Shown one piece after another: positions 25,799 to 36,900 of a DNA stretch of 64,000 nt. The first letter of the stretch is position 1; every line of letters begins with the position of its first letter. The notes under the pieces are model-generated. The model made no database searches, was not told the DNA's origin, and saw only the letters and a program-made list of their open reading frames with translations. Where the stretch lies: contig NZ_CP108046.1 of NCBI RefSeq assembly GCF_041435115.1, positions 10,230,001-10,294,000 of the forward strand, written 5' to 3'. A program made the translations under genes and the position numbers. This stretch comes from Streptomyces sp. NBC_00289. GTDB lineage: Bacteria; Actinomycetota; Actinomycetes; Streptomycetales; Streptomycetaceae.

Positions 25799-26633
25799 GG
25801 GTTATTCACAAGCCCACGGGGAGGCTTCCACCCCTTGGTCAACAGCAACGACCCCGCTCGGTAACCTGACGAGTTCTCACACAAGACAGGTGTTGCCGGG
25901 GCGGGGTCGTTGGGTTGGCAGGTTACAACCGGGTTGGATGCGGAGCAATTGACCGAGCTCTGGCTCGGGTGCATACGGCGCTTGGCGGCAGCGGGCGGGT
26001 CTCGCGGGGACGGCCGTTCGTGCTGGGGCTGTACCGGTCGGTGGTGATGGTGCTGTTCCTGCTGCGGCAGAACCCAGTCCAGCAGGCGGCGGCCGAGCTG
26101 TTCGGCTGCAGCCAGTCCACCGTCTCACGTCGGCTCGATCTGCTCGGGCCGCTGCTGGAGCAGGTCCTTGCCGAGTTCGTCCCCGACCCGGCGGAGGCGA
26201 GCACGGGGAAGGTGGTGCTGGTCGACGGCACACTGTTACCACCTGGGACTGGGCGGGCCGGGGCACCGAGCTGTTCAGCGGCAAGCATGGCGACACCGGG
26301 TTCAACCTGCAGATCGCCGCCACTTTGGACGGCGGCCTGCTCGCGGTCTCCGCCCCCGTTCCGGGGTCCTGGCACGACATCCGCGCCTGGCGGGAATCAG
26401 GCTTCCCCGGTCTGTTCCCCGACTGCGAGACGATGGGTGACCTCGGCTATATCGGCACCGGCGTCCATCAGTACCCTGCGCGCCGCCGTCGAACGAGCGA
26501 TCGCACACCTGAAGGACTGTAAGATCCTCGCCACCCGCTACCGCGGCCCACTCGACACCCTCCCGAGCATCGTCCGCACTATCACCGCACTCGCGTTCTT
26601 CCGAACCTCCTGGTGAGGCTTATGGATAACCCT
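25798..26633 (+). mobile_element. IS5-type element with frameshifted transposase
   Basis: Inverted repeats AGGGTTATTCACAAGCC (25798 onward) and its near-complement (ending 26633) delimit the element. The gene (25915-26616) begins with an HTH (VQQAAAELFGCSQSTVSRRL), then VVLVDGT with the first catalytic Asp. The continuation (LFSGKHGDTGFNLQ, PGSWHDIRAW, GDLGYIGTG) is in another frame, and the end (AVERAIAHLKDCKIL) is back in the first. At least two frameshifts and an internal loss make it inactive. It interrupts the 3' end of the repeat-protein gene. Confidence 0.8.
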
Positions 26634-26729
26634 ACATGATCGGTTGAGTCTCAATCCACCGCGCGGTAGTCGGTCTGTGGACGCGAAATGAGAAGAGGTG
26701 CCCGCTGACCTGGGGTGATGTGAGTTCCT

Positions 26730-27085
26730 ACCGGGCTTGGGAATCGCGCGTTCGCGTGCCGGCATCGGGCTCCAGGCCCGTGCCTTGAGCCGCTCACGCA
26801 CCTCAGTCAGGAAGGCAGGGACGCCGATCTCGGACTCGATCCAGCCGACCGTGCGGCCTCCACGCCGGGAGTCCGCGCCCCCTGATTACCCGCAACCCGG
26901 TCCCACGCGATTCGCAGCGTGGCCGGGTCGTGCACGAAGTTGAACAGGTCGTCGAACCTGCGGCCGGGGTCGGCCGCCGCCCAACGGTGAAGCTTGGCCT
27001 GCATCTCCGATACCCGCTGACGGGGCGCCGTTTCGGGGCCCGTTGGCGGAGCGTCGCCGTTCGGCGGCGCATCTTCCGGCATCGC
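26730..27085 (-). pseudogene. Group II intron reverse transcriptase, N-terminal remnant
   Basis: The minus strand encodes MQAKLHRWAAADPGRRFDDLF, GNQGARTPGV and ERLKARAWSPMPARERAIPKP in more than one frame. These match the N-terminal RT0-RT1 region of the maturase gene at 30987-32371, whose equivalents are MQTKLHQWAVGDP and GNKGARTAGV. The polymerase core is absent. Sequence from 27085 to 27235 probably holds the matching 5' intron RNA part. The remaining 26634-26730 shows no feature. Confidence 0.75.
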
Positions 27086-27235
27086 AGCATCCTTCCCTTC
27101 TCGATACCGCTGCCGCCCTTCCCATGTGACCGGCTTTCCCGGCCTCGGAGTACTACGGCGGCTCCGCCCCGTCCCGGACCGATCAGTCGTCGGCGGACTC
27201 AGCCCCGCCACCACCGCCGGACGCGGTGTTACTGA

Positions 27236-28403
27236 CTGACTTCGGCGCATCAGGGTGACGCTGGGTCGTCGAAGGTCAGGCCGGTGCCTGCTATGAAGCC
27301 GTCAAGAGTGTCGGGCCGGTACTGGAGGCGTTTGAGCCGGTTGCGTACGAGGACTTCGAGCCGGTCGAGGGCGACGACGGCGAGGTTGGCCAGGCTGCGC
27401 TTGACATGTGCCCATACCCACTCGACGGGGTTCAGGTCCGGCGAGTACGCGGGCAGCAGGAATACCGTCAGCCATTCACGCTCGGCGATCAACTCACGTA
27501 TGGCGTGGGAGACATGGGTGTTCAGCCGGTCCCAGACCAGCACGATCGGGGCCTTGACGAGGTGGTGGACACCGTCGATCAGCGCGATGAAGTCCCGTTC
27601 GCCTATGCTGCGGCGTTTGCCTTTGCCCGCGGGATGGGTGCGCAGGCGGTGACACAGCCGGGTGCGGGAGCCGGGCCGCATCGCGATGAGTCCGGCCACC
27701 GACAGGCGGCCCGAGCGTCGCCCGCTCACCGTGACCTGCGGGGTGCGGCCGCGCCGGCCCCAGGTGCGTCCTTTGGGCGGTCGTCGCGTGAAGCCCGCCT
27801 CGTCCTCGAAGCAGACGTAGCCCCCGCACGCCGCCCGGACTCTTTTACCTCGGCCCAGGTCGCCTCCTTCCACACGGTCACGGCCTGCTCATCGCGCTCG
27901 GCCACCCGCCGCGCGGGTACTTGAGGACTGAAGCCGAGCCGGTGCATCAGCCTCGTGGCACCCGAGACGCTGTAGGAGACGTGGAACTTCCTGCCGATCA
28001 GCGTGGCCACCCGGGCAGCCGTCCACACCTGGTCCTCCACCCAGCCATGCGCGGCAGGCCCCTCATCGAGAAACGCAGCCAGCTTTTCCAGACAGCCCGG
28101 GGACAGACGGCATCGCGATCCACTCGAGCCACGAGAGACCAGAGCCTGCACGCCACCGTCCCGCCACATCTGCTGCCACTGGTAGGCCGACTTCGGGCTC
28201 ACCCTCAGGCGCCGTGCGACTTCCGGCGGCTTGATGTCCTGCTCGAACAGCTCCGCCGCCTGCATCCGTACCGTCTCCCGGCGCTGACGTCCCACAGGGG
28301 TCAGGCCGCCCCCATCCGCATACCTCATACACCACGGAATACAGACAACACTCCAGACCCATCAGAGACGTCGAAGAAGATCACCCTAACGAGCCGAAGT
28401 CAG
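27236..28403 (-). mobile_element. IS630-family element, copy 1 (transposase 27250-28328)
   Basis: Element ends read CTGACTTCGGC...; the inner end abuts TA (28404-28405). The transposase is split in two overlapping frames: an N-terminal HTH part (27726-28328, 200 residues, RRLRVSPKSAYQWQQMW) and a C-terminal DDE part (27250-27873: YVCFEDEAGFTRRPPKG, VLVWDRLNTH, YSPDLNPVEWVW). The second frame is -1 to the first. A GTAAAAGAG run in the overlap could allow slippage, giving a fused protein of about 355 residues. It is nearly identical, and inverted, to copy 2 at 29508-30675. Confidence 0.88.
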
Positions 28404-28435
28404 TAAGGGCAAGGACCGGGACGGTTCCCGTGTTC

Positions 28436-29314
28436 ACTGAGCTTCTTCGAGTTGGCCACCGATCGGGTGACAGACAAGGGCTCGTAACGGACAAGGCTCC
28501 CGGACAGTTGAGCGAGAGATCTCACGTCTCAACTCATTTGTCAGGGAGCCTTGTTGGTTACCTATCCTGCCGCACTCGACCTTCCGCATGCCCTCGTGGA
28601 GTGGGTCACGATGCTGATCATCACCCGCGAGGGTGACCGCCGGTGCAAACTGCCGGCCTCTCAGCGGGCCCTCATCACGCTCGTGTACCCACGCAAGCAC
28701 GACACCCTCGCCCAGATCGCCGCCGGCTTCCGGATCAGCGAGAGCACCGCCCACGCACATGTACACAGCGTGATCACCCACCTGGCCGCCCGCGCGCCCT
28801 CTCTCACTCACGCGCTGCGGCAAGCCCGCCCTGAGTACATCCTCGTCGACGGCACGCTCGCCGAATGCGACCGCGTGGGCAACAGCCAGGACGACTATTC
28901 AGGCAAGCACGGCAAGCACGGCGTGAACATCCAGACGGTCACCGGCCCGGCCGGTGAGCTCGTCTGGTACTCGCCGGCCCTGCCCGGACGGACCGCGGAC
29001 ATCACCGCCGCCCGCACCCACAACATCGCCCCATCTGTGAGCGACTGAAGATCCCCGCCCTCGCGGACAAGGCGTACCAGGGTGCCGGCGGAACGTTCGC
29101 CACACCCGTCAAAAGACACCGAAACCGTGAGCTCACCGTCAAAGAGAAGGCCGTCAACCGGGCACACGCCCGACTCCGCTCGCCCGTCGAACGGGCCTTC
29201 GCACGACTCAAAGCCTGGCGGATCTTCCGCAAAGCCCGCGTCAGTCCCAACACACTCACGTCAATCGCCAAGGCCGTCCTCACCCTGGAGAAGCAACGCT
29301 GAAGAAGCTCACTG
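28436..29314 (+). mobile_element. IS5-family element, copy A (DDE_Tnp_4 transposase in two frames)
   Basis: Inverted repeats CACTGAGCTTCTTC and CAGTGAGCTTCTTC bound the element. The transposase N-terminal frame (28551-29048) has [20 protein letters not shown] (HTH), YILVDGT with the first catalytic Asp, and [12 protein letters not shown]. It stops at 29048. The rest (LADKAYQGAGGT, RSPVERAFARLKAWRIF) continues to 29302 in the -1 frame, entered at a CCCCAT run near 29030. A second copy at 49218-50094 has the same break, so it is either programmed frameshifting or an inherited defect. It lies between the two inverted IS630 copies. Confidence 0.85.
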
Positions 29315-29507
29315 TGGTTCGCTCGATGAAGTAGGAGCCCGACTGTGTCCCTGTGGCATCGCCGCGAGTACGCCGCAGACCTTCCCCACGGCCTCCCGAG
29401 CGGCTCTTGTATACCGCCCCGGGAGTTCTCCAGATCACCCGAAGGAATGACCCGGATACGCGCCACACCCGGCCCAGATCGACCAGATTCGAGCCGGTGT
29501 CGCTTTA
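29315..29507 (-). other. Group II intron-associated fragment between IS elements
   Basis: This stretch has no gene but resembles 32640-32790 (shared blocks around GTGGCATCGCCGCG, CACGGCCTCCCGA and GCCCAGATC). The same sequence continues beyond IS630 copy 2 at 30676. It therefore marks where IS630 copy 2 inserted, at a TA, into DNA next to or inside the 3' part of a group II intron. Confidence 0.5.
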
Positions 29508-30675
29508 CTGACTTCGGCTCGTTAGGGTGATCTTCTTCGACGTCCCTGATGGGCCTGGAGTGTTGTCTGTATTCCGTGGTGTATGAGGTATGCGGATGGG
29601 GGCGGCCTGACCCCTGTGGGACGTCAGCGCCGGGAGACGGTACGGATGCAGGCGGCGGAGCTGTTCGAGCAGGACATCAAGCCGCCGGAAGTCGCACGGC
29701 GCCTGAGGGTGAGCCCGAAGTCGGCCTACCAGTGGCAGCAGATGTGGCGGGACGGTGGCGTGCAGGCTCTGGTCTCTCGTGGCTCGAGTGGATCGCGATG
29801 CCGTCTGTCCCCGGGCTGTCTGGAAAAGCTGGCTGCGTTTCTCGATGAGGGGCCTGCCGCGCATGGCTGGGTGGAGGACCAGGTGTGGACGGCTGCCCGG
29901 GTGGCCACGCTGATCGGCAGGAAGTTCCACGTCTCCTACAGCGTCTCGGGTGCCACGAGGCTGATGCACCGGCTCGGCTTCAGTCCTCAAGTACCCGCGC
30001 GGCGGGTGGCCGAGCGCGATGAGCAGGCCGTGACCGTGTGGAAGGAGGCGACCTGGGCCGAGGTAAAAGAGCCCGGGCGGCGTGCGGGGGCTACGTCTGC
30101 TTCGAGGACGAGGCGGGCTTCACGCGACGACCGCCCAAAGGACGCACCTGGGGCCGGCGCGGCCGCACCCCGCAGGTCACGGTGAGCGGGCGACGCTCGG
30201 GCCGCCTGTCGGTGGCCGGACTCATCGCGATGCGGCCCGGCTCCCGCACCCGGCTGTGTCACCGCCTGCGCACCCATCCCGCGGGCAAAGGCAAACGCCG
30301 CAGCATAGGCGAACGGGACTTCATCGCGCTGATCGACGGAGTCCACCACCTCGTCAAGGCCCCGATCGTGCTGGTCTGGGACCGGCTGAACACCCACGTC
30401 TCCCACGCCATACGTGAGTTGATCGCCGAGCGTGAATGGCTGACGGTATTCCTGCTGCCCGCGTACTCGCCGGACCTGAACCCCGTCGAGTGGGTATGGG
30501 CACATGTCAAGCGCAGCCTGGCCAACCTCGCCGTCGTCGCCCTCGACCGGCTCGAAGTCCTCGTACGCAACCGGCTCAAACGCCTCCAGTACCGGCCCGA
30601 CACTCTTGACGGCTTCATAGCAGGCACCGGCCTGACCTTCGACGACCCAGCGTCACCCTGATGCGCCGAAGTCAG
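29508..30675 (+). mobile_element. IS630-family element, copy 2 (transposase 29583-30661)
   Basis: Same length (1168 bp) as copy 1 and in inverted orientation, with TA at both flanks (29506-29507 and 30676-30677). The N-terminal frame is 29583-30185 and the C-terminal frame is 30038-30661, with the same -1 overlap and A-run. Only a few residues differ between copies, for example KEPGRR versus KESGRR and GKRARA versus GKRVRA. Both should be capable of producing a fused transposase if frameshifting occurs. Together the copies could act as the ends of a composite transposon around 28404-29507. Confidence 0.88.
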
Positions 30676-30986
30676 TAAGGAGGCGTAACACGCCGGTTCC
30701 TCGCGTACTCCTCTCCATCACGCTCGCCGGACCCGCACCATCTGGCAGTACTGGTACGTCCCGGCTTTGTCAGGGCCGCTCTCGCCCTCCCCGGCACCAC
30801 CCGGATCAGGCTGCCCGCCCCCCGCTTCAACAACCCTGCTGCGACAGAGCAGTTGACGCAGTAGGGGTCGGACCGGGGCGCGGTACTGGCCTTGGGACCA
30901 GCCCGTTTCCCCGGCCCGCCCTCCGCACCGGACATGCGACTCTCACCGCATCCGGCGCTCCACGGACTCCCTTGGGACCGCGCGGT
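30676..30986 (-). ncRNA. 3' RNA domains of a group II intron
   Basis: On the minus strand, downstream of the maturase gene, the block around 30930-30965 reads GCCGGATGCGGTGAGAGTCGC followed by ATGTCCGGTGCGGAGG. This is the conserved hairpin found just after the maturase gene in bacterial group II introns. The following 200 bases are GC-rich, structured and non-coding and should hold domains V and VI. A similar 3' tail occurs at 32640-33070. The exact 3' splice site was not determined. Confidence 0.6.
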
Positions 30987-32371
30987 TCACACCGTCGCGG
31001 CCCTCGCCCACGGTGTCGGGATGCTGTATCCACGCCAGCGATAGCGGGTCACCTTCACCCGCTGCGGGACGAACAGCATGATCCCGTCCTCTGCGGGCCG
31101 CCAACCGGGCTCGCCGGTCAAGTAGCGGCGCCGCAGAGTCCTCCAGTCGATCCCGGGATGCTGCTTCCTCAGCCACAACGTCACTCGACGCCAGCAGAAG
31201 TCGTCGAGATAGTGGAACGTGGCTGTGGACGACCCGAACCGGAAGTAGTAACACCATCCCCGCACCGCCGAGTTGAGCTGGCGGAGCAGGTCGGCGAGAG
31301 TGCGTTGACCTCTCTTGTTCGTCATCGCCCGCACCTTGCCCGTGATGGAGGCCAGCGCCTTCTTCGACGGATAGGTGTAGACGTAGTGCTCGCTGGTGCC
31401 CTTCTTGCGCCTCCGCTGGATGTGAAAGCCGAGAAAGTCCAGCCCCTCGTCGATATGGCAGACCCAGGTCTTGGCCACGGACAGGCGGAGCCCCAGAGGG
31501 GCGAGCACGGCCGTGACCTCCTCCCACAGCGCGTCCGCGTGAGCTCGGGCGCCGCACACCATGATCAGAAAATCGTCCGCGTAGCGGACGATCCGGTATG
31601 TGGCCCCTCCGCGTCGGCGGTGTGCTGTCCGCCTGCCGCCGTTGCCGTGAGCGTCCCACTTGGCACAGAAGTGTTCATCCAGCGCCGAGAGGGCGATGTT
31701 CGCCAACAGCGGTGAGGCGATCCCGCCTTGGGGTGTGCCGGTGTTCGTGTCCCTGGTCTCGCCATCGGCGGACATGATGCCCGCCTTCAGGAACGCCTTG
31801 ACCAGGGCGAGAACCCGCTTGTCTCCGACTCGTCGGCGCATCCGCTCCAGGAGAGCGGAGTGTGCGATGTTGTCGAAGCACGCTTCGATGTCCGCATCCA
31901 GCACCCAGTGGTAGCCCTTGGTGCCGAAGTGGTGCACCTCAGCGATCGCGTCATGGGCTCGTCGTTCGGGGCGAAAGCCGTAGCTGACCGGCTTGAAGGA
32001 CGCCTCGAAGATCGGCTCCAGGACCAGCACGAGCGCGGCTTGCACGAGCCTGTCCATCGCGGTGGGAATCCCCAGCCTCCTGAGCTTTCCCCGCTGCCCG
32101 GCTTGGGGATCATGCGCTCCCGCACCGGCAGAGGGGTGAACGTGCGGGCCTTCAACTGCTCCCGCGTGTTCTTCAGGAAGGCCACGATGTCGGCGTCGGC
32201 GGCGATGAAGGCCGGGATGACCCGGTCCACGCCGGCGGTGCGCGCGCCCTTGTTGCCCCTCACCCTCTCCCACGCGACGGTGAGGAAATCGGGGTGATGG
32301 ACAAGGTTGTAGAGATCATCGAACCTGCGGTCGGGATCACCGACCGCCCATTGGTGCAGCTTGGTCTGCAT
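30987..32371 (-). pseudogene. Group II intron-encoded reverse transcriptase/maturase (one frameshift)
   Basis: From the ATG at 32371 the protein runs MQTKLHQWAVGDPDRRFDDL through RERMIPKPG. A frameshift near 32090 then moves to the frame with GIPTAMDRLVQAALV, YGFRPERRAHDAI, GTPQGGIASPLLANI and YADDFLIM, the reverse transcriptase catalytic motif. Next come FLGFHIQRRRKKG, the maturase X region (LNSAVRGWCYYF) and a short C-terminal part. No HNH endonuclease domain is evident. With the frame restored it would splice the host intron and copy it during retrohoming. The single frameshift probably inactivates it. Confidence 0.87.
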
Positions 32372-32639
32372 CCGTCGTACCCGCAGCCAGGCCCCATCGG
32401 GGTCGGGCCACAGATCACCGGTATTCACCAGCGTCTCCGTCCATTGCAGTTCCTCAACTACCTGAATCCGCTGGGCTGCTTCGCCATGTGGACGGCTTTC
32501 CCGCCCCCGGACTACTACCAGCCCTCCGCCCCACCCCGGGCCGTCGGCGGACGCCTTCCCGCCCCATCGCACCTGGAGAGAGCGCTGAGACGAAAGCTCC
32601 GAGGTGGTTCCCACGTTCACTGTGATCCGCTCGTCGGGT
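32372..32639 (-). ncRNA. 5' RNA region of the group II intron
   Basis: This GC-rich, non-coding stretch lies upstream of the maturase start and extends to the point where similarity to a second 3' tail begins (about 32640). It contains GTGCGAT on the minus strand near 32570, which is like the 5' ends of group II introns (GTGYG). It should form domain I. No folding was done. Confidence 0.45.
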
Positions 32640-33097
32640 GAGGCGGCCAGCTTTGCCCCTGCGGCATCGCCACGGTTACGCCGCAGCCCTTCTCCGTGGC
32701 CTCCCGACCGGCAAGATCAATCCGATCCAGGAGTTCCTGCCCATACGGGCAGTGCGCACCGCGATCCAGCCCAGATCCACCGGGTTTGAGCTGGCGGAGG
32801 TCTTGAGGGGCTTTACACCGCTGGTTCCTCGCGTCCACCTTCCCGTCTCGCTTGCCGGACCCGCACCGTCCGGTAGTTCCAGTGCGTCCCGTCGTTGTCG
32901 GGGCTGCTCTCCACCAGACCCGGCCGACTCGCCGGGCCCAGCTACCCCCTGCTTCTGTCGTCCCGCTGCGACGGAACGACGGTGCGGGTCTCACACCCGC
33001 ACGCGGATCACAGCACCTCGTGGCGCACGGTCTCTCACCCCCGTACGGACCATCAGCACCTCACGGCGCAAACAAGATCGTCGACAGAACCGATCCG
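32640..33097 (-). ncRNA. 3' tail of a second, truncated group II intron copy
   Basis: The segment repeats the arrangement of 29315-29507 plus 30676-30990: GCTGGTTCCTCGCG, TTGCCGGACCCGCACC and a CGCACGCGGATCA hairpin remnant near 32998-33010, in the same order and strand. No maturase gene is attached. Two intron copies therefore appear in tandem, the upstream one reduced to its 3' end. Confidence 0.5.
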
Positions 33098-33640
33098 TAC
33101 ATGACTCGCGTCGATAAAGACCACGGGGTACACCGGATCGAGTGGGCGGGTGCGTCATTCCGCCATCGATTCGAGCGCCGTGTCCGTGATCGTGGAAACG
33201 GTCTCCTTCGACGTGGTCATTCCATAGACCTTGGCGAGATGAGCGACGATCTCCCCCGACGTCAGCCCTTTCCCGGTGAGCGAGAGGGCCATTTCGTCCA
33301 GGGCGCCGGTCCGCCGGGCATATCTCGGCAACAGTCCGGGGACGGAAGGTCCTCAGCCTGTCGCGGGGCCACGTTCACCACCACCGGGCCGACCTCGGTC
33401 ATCACCTTCTTCGCCCGATATCCGTTCCGCATATTTCCGCCCGACCGTGATCCGCGACCGCCGGCGATGACCGATTCGTCGGCCAGATGCAGTTCCATCT
33501 CCGCCTCGAGCGCAGCCTGCATCAAATGCTGCGCAAGCTCGGGAAGGACCGCCCTCGCCCATCAGCCGGAGACCTCCGGCGGCAGTCTTCTCCGCCGCGA
33601 GCACGGCCAGTTCCTCAACTCGACCGACAGACCATTCCCG
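33098..33640 (-). pseudogene. IS256-family transposase fragments
   Basis: Read on the minus strand, this shows, in several frames: LAAEKTAAGGLRLMGEGG; QAALEAEMELHLADES; RNGYRAKKVMTEVGPVVV; a GLTSGEIVAHLAKVYGM block; and finally PLDPVYPVVFIDA with the first DDE Asp. Deletions and shifts separate the pieces and the C-terminal two thirds are missing. The subtype differs from the IS256 element at 43-49 kb. Confidence 0.8.
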
Positions 33641-33924
33641 GATACCGGCATCGACTTCACACCAGCACCCTCAGCAGCCACATCCACCTCTGCAAGCGAC
33701 ACGCCGCCTGCAACCCCCGATCGTGTGACCCATCGTCGTTCCCATCAGATGACTCCTTCGAGGAAGGAACCCACCTAATTCATGACACTCCCGTCCGTCA
33801 AAGTGGAACAAGCTCAGTGTGGTGTGAGTGGGGTTTGCTCTGGCGGGGTGGTGGGGGTGGGGGTTGTTTGGGGGAGGTGGCTGATGCCGTGGGTTTCGGC
33901 CTTGTCTTCTCTGGTTGTGAGGCG
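33641..33924. other. Upstream region of the RHS gene
   Basis: No convincing gene. The open frame that enters the RHS gene passes through here but its translation is a low-complexity continuation of IS256 antisense sequence, so I treat it as non-coding. A G/T-rich stretch at 33825-33870 precedes the start. No promoter motif was clear. Confidence 0.4.
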
Positions 33925-36900
33925 ATGGTGGCTGGTCGTGGTGTGTTGCGGTCGGGGGGTCTGCTGAGACCTGGTTGGTTGGCTGCGTTGTCGCCGGTTG
34001 TGGTGGCGGCGTTGGTGGCTGGGGTGGTGGGGCAGGCGCCGGTGGCGTCGGCGGCTGATCCGGTGTCGGGTGTGCCGGTGATTCCGAAGGCGTTGTCTGT
34101 GTCCGCGGCGGTAGGTAAGGGAGCAGACGCGGGGTATTTGCCGTCGTCGGGGGAGGTGTTGCCGTCGGGTGTGTTTACGACGTCGGTGCCGTTGGATGTG
34201 CCGGCGGGGCGGGCGGCCATGAGTCCGCGGCTGTCGCTGCAGTATGCGTCGGGGGCCGGTCGGTCTTCGGTGGGGGTGGGGTGGTCGTTGTCGGGTGCGG
34301 GGTCGGCGATTGCCCGGTGCGCACAGTCGGTGGCGGTGGACGGCACGCACGGGGGTGTGCACTTCGATCCCAACGACCGGTTTTGTCTGAATGGTGAGCG
34401 TCTGATTCTTGTCGGGGCGGTGCAGGGCGGCACGGACAAGTACGGAGGGGACGGCTCGGAGTACCGGACGCGGAGCAACAGCTTCCGCAGGATTGTGGCG
34501 TTCGGGGGGACGACGCCGGGGATTACGGGTCCGGACCGGTTCGAGGTGACGGACAAGAAGGGGGTGACGCAGACGTTTTTGCCGCACACGGCGACCCGGT
34601 CGAGGACAGGGGTCGGTTTCGACACGGCCAACAATCCTTTGATGGATACGGATCTCGCGGTGCCGGTGCGGGTGACGTGGCTGCTGGACCATGAGACGGA
34701 TGCGTCGGGGAACACGGTCTCCTACGAGTACGACAAGGACGGCAGGGCCCGCAACGAAATCCTCATCTCCAAGATCGAGTATACGAGCAACGGGGGGGTG
34801 GCGGCGAAGCGGCGGGTGGAGTTCGATTACGAGGACGATGCTGCGGGGGCCAGGTTCTCGTATACGGCGGGGGTGCGGTTTGCGCATACGAAGCGGTTGA
34901 AGACGATCCGTATGCTGGCGCCGATGCCGGATGACACGAAGCTGGCGTGGCAGTACCACCTCGCCTACACGGTGTCGTCGAGCAGGCAGAGTCTGCTGGC
35001 CTCGCTGCAGAAGTGCGGCAGCGCGGGCGGGTGTGTGAAGAAGAAGGAGTTCGGCTGGTCCAGTCAGCCGGCGGCGCCGTCGTTCACGGTGGTCGACGGG
35101 GGTTCGGTGACACTGGACACGGCGGCTGGTAATCCGCGGATGCGGGTGCTGGACCTGGACGGGGACGGCAGAAGTGATCTTCTGTATTCGCGGGGGCCGG
35201 GGAAGCCGGACCGGGTGAAGTTCGGTGTCTCGCCGGATGCGCAGAGGGATCTGACCCCGGCGCTGGGCTGGCCGGGGGAGCTGACCGATCTGGGGCGGGC
35301 GCGCGCGGTGGACGCGAACGTCGACGGGGCGGCGGAGATTTTGCTGCCGGTCTTTTCGGCGGTGACGAAGAAGTGGACGTCGCATCTGCTGAAGTGGGAC
35401 AAGAAGGCCGCCCGGTTCGTTGAGGACATGATGACGCCGTTCGACCTGCCGGAGAACGCGGTGGGTAACCTGGCGGATGTGAACGGTGACGGCCGTTTGG
35501 ACATGCTCAGCCCCGATGGGGCGGCATCGGACAAGGTGCCGACGGTGTCGGTGCGGATCGCGGACGGGCCGGGCACGTTCAAGCCGGCTACGGCCAGCAG
35601 TATGAAGGCCCGTTGTGATCTGGGAGTGTCGGATCTGGACGGTGACGGCCGGGCCGAGCAGCTGTCGGCGAACGTGTCGGCGGACGGCACGTGTCTGGCG
35701 TCGGTGTCGTCGCTGAGTGTCAGTGATGCGGGCGTGGCCACGGTGAGTGCGCAGTCGGTGGTCAAGTCCGGCCGCCTCTACAGCCGGGCGGCACCCCAGC
35801 AGTCTGGTTTCGAGACGTTTCCGGGGGACTTCAACGCGGACGGTCTGGAGGATGTGCTGCTGCTGCCGCCCAAGACGGACCCGGCCAAGCACATTTACGA
35901 TCTGCACGGCATCCTGCTGTTCAACACTGGCCGGGGCCTTGCCGATCCGCACAGTGTGTCGATCGGGCATGACGATTCGATGGATTTGCGGGTCGCTGAC
36001 GTCAACGGCGACGGCCGGGATGACATCGTCTCCTTCGACGCCGTAGCGACGCATCTTGCGGTTTCGGACGGTGACGGCACGTTCACCTCCTCCGACATTG
36101 ATCTGGGCGGCGGCACTAAGGACGAGAGTGCCGGGCGGGCCACTTCGCAGCTGGCGGATGTCAACGGTGACGGCCGCACCGACGTGGTGAAGATCGATTC
36201 GGGGCGGATGCGGATCCTGCAGCAAAACGAACGCCAGGTCGACAAGTTGGTGTCGGTGCACGACGAGGGAGTGGCCTGGCAGCGGGAGAGCATCACCTAC
36301 TCCAACACCTGGTCCAGCACGCCCGAGACGGCCACGTGCACGTATCCGCTGACGTGTCCGAAGAAGGGCTTCCCGGTGGTGCGCCAGCGGGTGTCGCGGG
36401 CTGGACAGGTCAACACCGCTTCTGCCGGCGCGGCCCGCGTGTGGCAGTACACCTACGCCGATCCGGTCACTGACCTGCGGGGCAACGGCTCCCTGGGGTT
36501 CGGCACGTTCCGGGTCTTCGACAAGCGGCGTGCCTCCCAGACGGAGATGGTGTTCGCGCACCGCAAGAGCGTCAGCAACGGCGCTTTCTACCCGGAGGTC
36601 GGGCGGCCTTCGCTGGTCACCACGGTGGTGGCGATCCTTACCGCCGAGCAGGCTGCCGCGAAGCCGGCCACGGCCCGCGCGCGGGTGACACGCACGTCTT
36701 CCGCCTATGAGGCCCGGCCGCAGCACGGCGGCAAGGTGATGGCTGTCTTCGACACGAGCTCGACCACCAAGGAATGGGAACAGTCCGGCGCGCAGCAAGT
36801 CGCTATCGACTGGGACGGCCAGGCGGCGGGCGCAGCGATCACCGGTGTCAGTGAGCCGGCCACGGCGCTTCGGCGCACCGACAGTGCTGCGGTGTTCGAC

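Noticed and set aside
25015..25952. Open frames in other phases and on the minus strand across the 57-bp repeats
   Set aside because: A 57-base unit without stop codons keeps every phase open. Only the frame from 24569 has a ribosome-binding site, a signal peptide and a non-repetitive domain.
25797..26640. A target-site duplication for the IS5-type element at the repeat gene
   Set aside because: The flanks CCATG and ACATG look alike but are not in register as a direct repeat next to the inverted ends, so no duplication is claimed.
33487..33924. The upstream in-frame extension of the RHS gene
   Set aside because: It is antisense to IS256 remnants and low in complexity. The signal peptide follows the ATG at 33925, so the extension is not considered part of the protein.
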